From Plasmopara viticola (Eukaryota; Oomycota; Peronosporomycetes; Peronosporales; Peronosporaceae), in assembly GCA_001695595.3 (NCBI GenBank), contig MBPM02000089.1:1-64000 (forward strand): a stretch of DNA of 64,000 bases, written 5' to 3'. The notes under the pieces are model-generated. The model ran no database searches. It worked only from the letters and a program-made list of their open reading frames with translations, and was not told where the DNA came from. Each line of letters begins with the position of its first letter. Positions within the stretch are counted from its first letter, which is position 1. The position numbers and the translations under genes were made by a program. This document shows positions 60,353 through 64,000 of this stretch, piece after piece.

Positions 60353-62689
60353 ACTTCAAACCGTGAGTTATCTGACAACGCTAGCTCAAACACGAATGTA
60401 GACTAAGCAGTACACAACCTTAGATGTACGTGCAAACTGGGTAGGATAAGAGCAAGAAAAACTCCGCTTTTGGAGAGAGCCGGCACGATTATTGTTGGTA
60501 CTTATAATTGTAATTGTTTTACCGGCAAGCAAATATGTTGGTCAAGATAATTTCTAGGGATGCATGGAAATGAACACAGTTGAACACTTTAAAAGCAAGA
60601 AATATTTTCAGAGCGCGGATCAAAGGTGTGAACGATCGCCATATAAGTTAGGGCAGTGCACCACTGAAGACGGTCATGTAAGAGGTGGTGGCCGTGGTCA
60701 ACAAGGGTAAAGTATACATGGTATCTAACGGGGACCACAGCCAACATTCTCATCACATGTTTGTGGACCAAAACGTAGATGATAAACTTCTTCGCCATAA
60801 AAAGATTTCTTAATGCATATGAACGCGGACACTTAGCGCAGTATGGACGTTTGAACGACAGGCAAGTAGTGGCCACTTACAAAAACGTTGTATGAACATA
60901 AATAGTCACGACCTTGGGAATCTTGTGGTGTGTAATTGTACCCGACATTGGGGACGATGGCCAAACTATGATAGGGAGAACCCCGTTAAGTTGCAGTGAA
61001 ATGTTATGAAAGCGATTAGGATCTGATAGCCGCCCCCATTGTGATACGGGCGTAAGTATGTGTGTATTGTGGTGACAGATTATATTTTTAGGTATAACTT
61101 TGAGCATAATCGTTCTTTTAATTCCGGTGAAGAGCAAGACGTCATTATTAAGTCTTAGAATTGGGTTTTAAGTGATCACCATCATCAACAAAACCCGCAA
61201 ACTGAAAAGAGACTTGCGCGATGAAGCTTTTCAATTGAAAAGCTGGAATCATAAAGACACACGACGTGTTGGCCGCTTAATGCGGTGATACTCCGAAGAA
61301 TAGACACCATGTGCTCGGTAGAGCACCAGTCTCGCAAGAGAAACTATTTCTCAAAGAAAATTGCGATCGGTATGGTGACTGCTACCTTAAGACACAACTT
61401 GAAATGTGTGGTTGATGTCGGTGTTATACCGCACATACGCAAAGACTTGTACTAGTTCGTAAAAAGCCCGAGCCAATCGAGATGGTGCGGTCAATCCGTG
61501 AGCAACTAGAAGTCAAGCTTTTGTGCTAAATGGATGCAAAAACAAAATATTTCAAAAGAGATATCAAGTCCCTATTATAGCAACAAAAACTAATTATTGT
61601 CGCTTGTGTACAAGTCAGTGCATTCTATTTGTTTCGCAGTCTTGCAAAAAAGATCGCGTATCTTTTTGTGCAAGATGCGATGAACCTCGTCACACTTTGT
61701 AGTACTTCGTAGTCAATCCTACGCCTATGTGGGTGGACTGCATAGCTGAACGTTCTTAAGGATTCTGGGGTAGGACGCACAGCCTTTCATCGTCTGTCAG
61801 AAGCGCAGTGTGCGCCACTCAAAAGAAGTGCTAGCTTATATGGGGCTGAGGAGGCGGATGCATTTATAGCTCTTCCCGCTGGATAGCGCAGCGGCGTTCA
61901 GGTTTGTCGGCAAATGAATGGTATACCGAGGTGTCTGGGCTAGGAGCTAAGCACTCAACAATAACTTTACCTCATATGAGTATTTTGGTTTTTGGATACA
62001 CAAGAAGAAACGGTAAAAATAGTTTTTTTTCCGGTGAACAAGTGGCTGTGCCAGTACTCCGCTACCTTGCCCTGCAAGCAAAGGATGCAAAAGCCCAAAA
62101 AGTGTGCTCATAAGCTAAGGGTGGTGACAGCCTCGATTGCTGAGCCGCCACCCCGTCAACTGGTAGAAATGACTATTATCTTAAATGAGGCCTGCCTTAC
62201 TTTCAACTCATTTCAGGCAGCGACGATAGACATAGCGAAACGAATCACTATTCAGGAAAAGTACAAAACCATTAATTGGTGAAGTGAATCAGGGAACGGT
62301 GGTCGTGGGCCCGACAATTTAAATTAGCTCAAATAGAGCGAAGCAAACAAACTCTGCTGCTTTTACCGCAGTAAACAAAAACACATGATCCGTGCCTGTC
62401 CCGAAATTCGACGACAAAGCAAACCTTCATCACGCCCGAGGAGATCAGAGGGTACCTAACAGAATTTGCGTCTTCAGATTAGATGAGCGCTGGTCGCCTA
62501 ATTAGCTGGAGTGTTCTACTAAACTAAGTCTTCATGGTTGGTGTGTGGCTAATATACGTCATACGAGCTCTACGAGTTCGATACCTTTCGTGGTAAAAGC
62601 CAGCAGCGTTAAAGCGCTTGCTGTACGTGAAAGTATCTAAAGTTGGAAGAAAACTATTTAGAGTCTCTAAAGCCCTCGGCGAGTCGGGA
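60353..62689. other. AT-rich interval without recognisable genes
   Basis: Short frames only (for example 61992-62282, plus, 96 codons). I see no terminal repeats or known motifs. Confidence 0.35.
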
Positions 62690-62818
62690 GACATCAAGTA
62701 CCAGCAAACGATTGTAGCTGATGAACCTGAATTGGTGGATACTTAAGAAAAGTGCAATGAAATGAAGTCGATATCGGGTTGCCTGATTAATGGAGCGAAA
62801 CTAGCTTTGAAGATTGAC
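62690..62818 (+). mobile_element. Possible Ty1/copia RNase H relic
   Basis: One frame with a stop reads DIKYQQTIVADEPELVDT then EMKSISGCLINGAKLALKID. The second part resembles the copia RKSxSGYxFxxxGGAxSW segment. The match is short and degraded. Confidence 0.3.
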
Positions 62819-64000
62819 GTGAGTTTGAAATTTAATCTTTTAACAACTCGACTTTTATTTATATCCTTGACGTAAGCAAATTTCGCTTAATCCAAGGCAT
62901 ACTCCAACAGGGAGCTTACAAGTACTGGATAGAAAATTGATGCACGGTTGGCCACTTAAAGTCACCAACTGCGAATACGATAGTTCCGCATCTAGCTCGC
63001 AAGAATGTAGTGGAATAGGGTATGAAACCGATATCTGCATACCTTGTGGCGAACGACGAAATCATATCCATCAAGATGTTTAGCAAAATAAACGAAATCG
63101 TACCACGGTGCTTTTTCTCATTTAAGAACGCTGACAGCGTAGTCAGAATTACTTAGCATCAAACTAATCGAACTTTCTAAAATTTATTTCAATTTGCGGA
63201 CGTCGAGTATGGGAGGTGATGGTTTCGTTTTACAGGACAAAAACCCTCTTGAGGGTCTAGAGACATTCTTCGGTATAAGCAAGAATATCTGAGATCTCAA
63301 ATGGTATATTCTCGAAGAATGGAACGCTTACTATTATATACACGCAAGTAGGCACGAGATTGACCTCGTGACAGTCATTCCACGAAAGTTGCGTGCGCTC
63401 ATCAATGCCTTTTTGCCAGAAAGGTGAAGATTTTTTCGGAATTTAAATTAAAAATTTCCGCTTTTGCTTCTGACTGTTACCTTTTGGGAATTGAACCGAT
63501 AGTGATGACCAGGGAATTCTTACACAGGACAGCGGATCTGCGAGAAAGGGCGTGTTGCTCAACGCAATGTCTATGTGCAGTTTGTATAGTGCATTGTATA
63601 TAGTGAATGTTTACTACCTAAGATACATAAACGGGAGTGATAAGATAAGTCTGTATTTTTTTTAGCGATACTGATGTCTCAGGGATGTCAGACTTCCTTA
63701 TGAGACCTAACTCCGAGTCAAGCTTGCGGCTCGCACGTCAGCTCTTACTAGGAGCCTGTCAGTTTCGATCGATGCTTTTTTTTGTGCTAAAGGTTAGCAG
63801 CAGTACGATCATAGTGGTGTTCGTGTGTCTTCTGAGAAGTATGAGAAATTAGGCCAGTATTTTAGCCAGTACCTGCTTTGAGGAGATACTTAGCCGAAGA
63901 ATGTCAATTATGTACTCGAAGTATACTGCGTACTACGCGCTTGAAGATGCCACTTTTGTGGGCTGACAATATGTCAATGATTAATATCACACTTACAATG
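62819..64000. other. Right-end AT-rich sequence
   Basis: No supported feature in the last 1.2 kb. Confidence 0.4.

Overview
The window looks like nuclear DNA of an oomycete, most likely a Phytophthora-type or downy-mildew plant pathogen. The grounds are short GT-AG introns (59-92 bp in the models here), very compact gene spacing in one island, a gene resembling the oomycete M96/bZIP-like family, a candidate RXLR-type secreted protein, and long AT-rich gene-poor stretches filled with decayed transposons. The species is inferred; nothing in the sequence fixes it.

Layout. 1-1.5 kb: 5' half of an sn-1 diacylglycerol-lipase-like gene (minus), broken by several frame changes and cut by the window edge. 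5.0-6.3 kb: PP2C phosphatase (minus, two exons). 7.8-8.9 kb: a TIR transposon with a target duplication, carrying a coiled-coil gene fragment. 12.2-12.5 kb: first of four copies of a GC-rich SINE-like retroposon. 13.9-14.5 kb: tandem array with a decayed repeat peptide. 15.4-24.1 kb: gene-dense island holding a strictosidine-synthase/SMP-30-like protein, a seven-exon CDK12/CDK-C-type kinase, a divergently transcribed membrane-anchored HECT E3 ligase, the RNA polymerase I subunit RPA12, and a PA-domain RING-H2 protein.

24-46 kb is gene-poor: SINE copy 2, a candidate RXLR effector at 32.7 kb, one member of a diverged 2-kb repeat pair, a second TIR transposon with the same ends but different cargo, and a Ty3/gypsy integrase relic. 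46.5-47.7 kb: intact M96-like gene. 49-54 kb: a perfect 25-bp hairpin, SINE copies 3 and 4, the second member of the 2-kb repeat and another gypsy integrase relic. 55.7-58.2 kb: an intact membrane protein with three tandem LicD-like domains, only the last keeping catalytic residues. 58.2-64 kb: hairpins, a gene fragment, a possible copia relic and otherwise featureless AT-rich DNA.

The genes are mostly independent housekeeping or signalling loci. Linked points are the kinase/HECT pair sharing a 258-bp divergent promoter and the PA-RING/RPA12 tandem separated by 161 bp. The contrast between the 15-24 kb island and the repeat-filled flanks, with the effector candidate in a flank, fits the 'two-speed' genome organisation known from oomycete plant pathogens.
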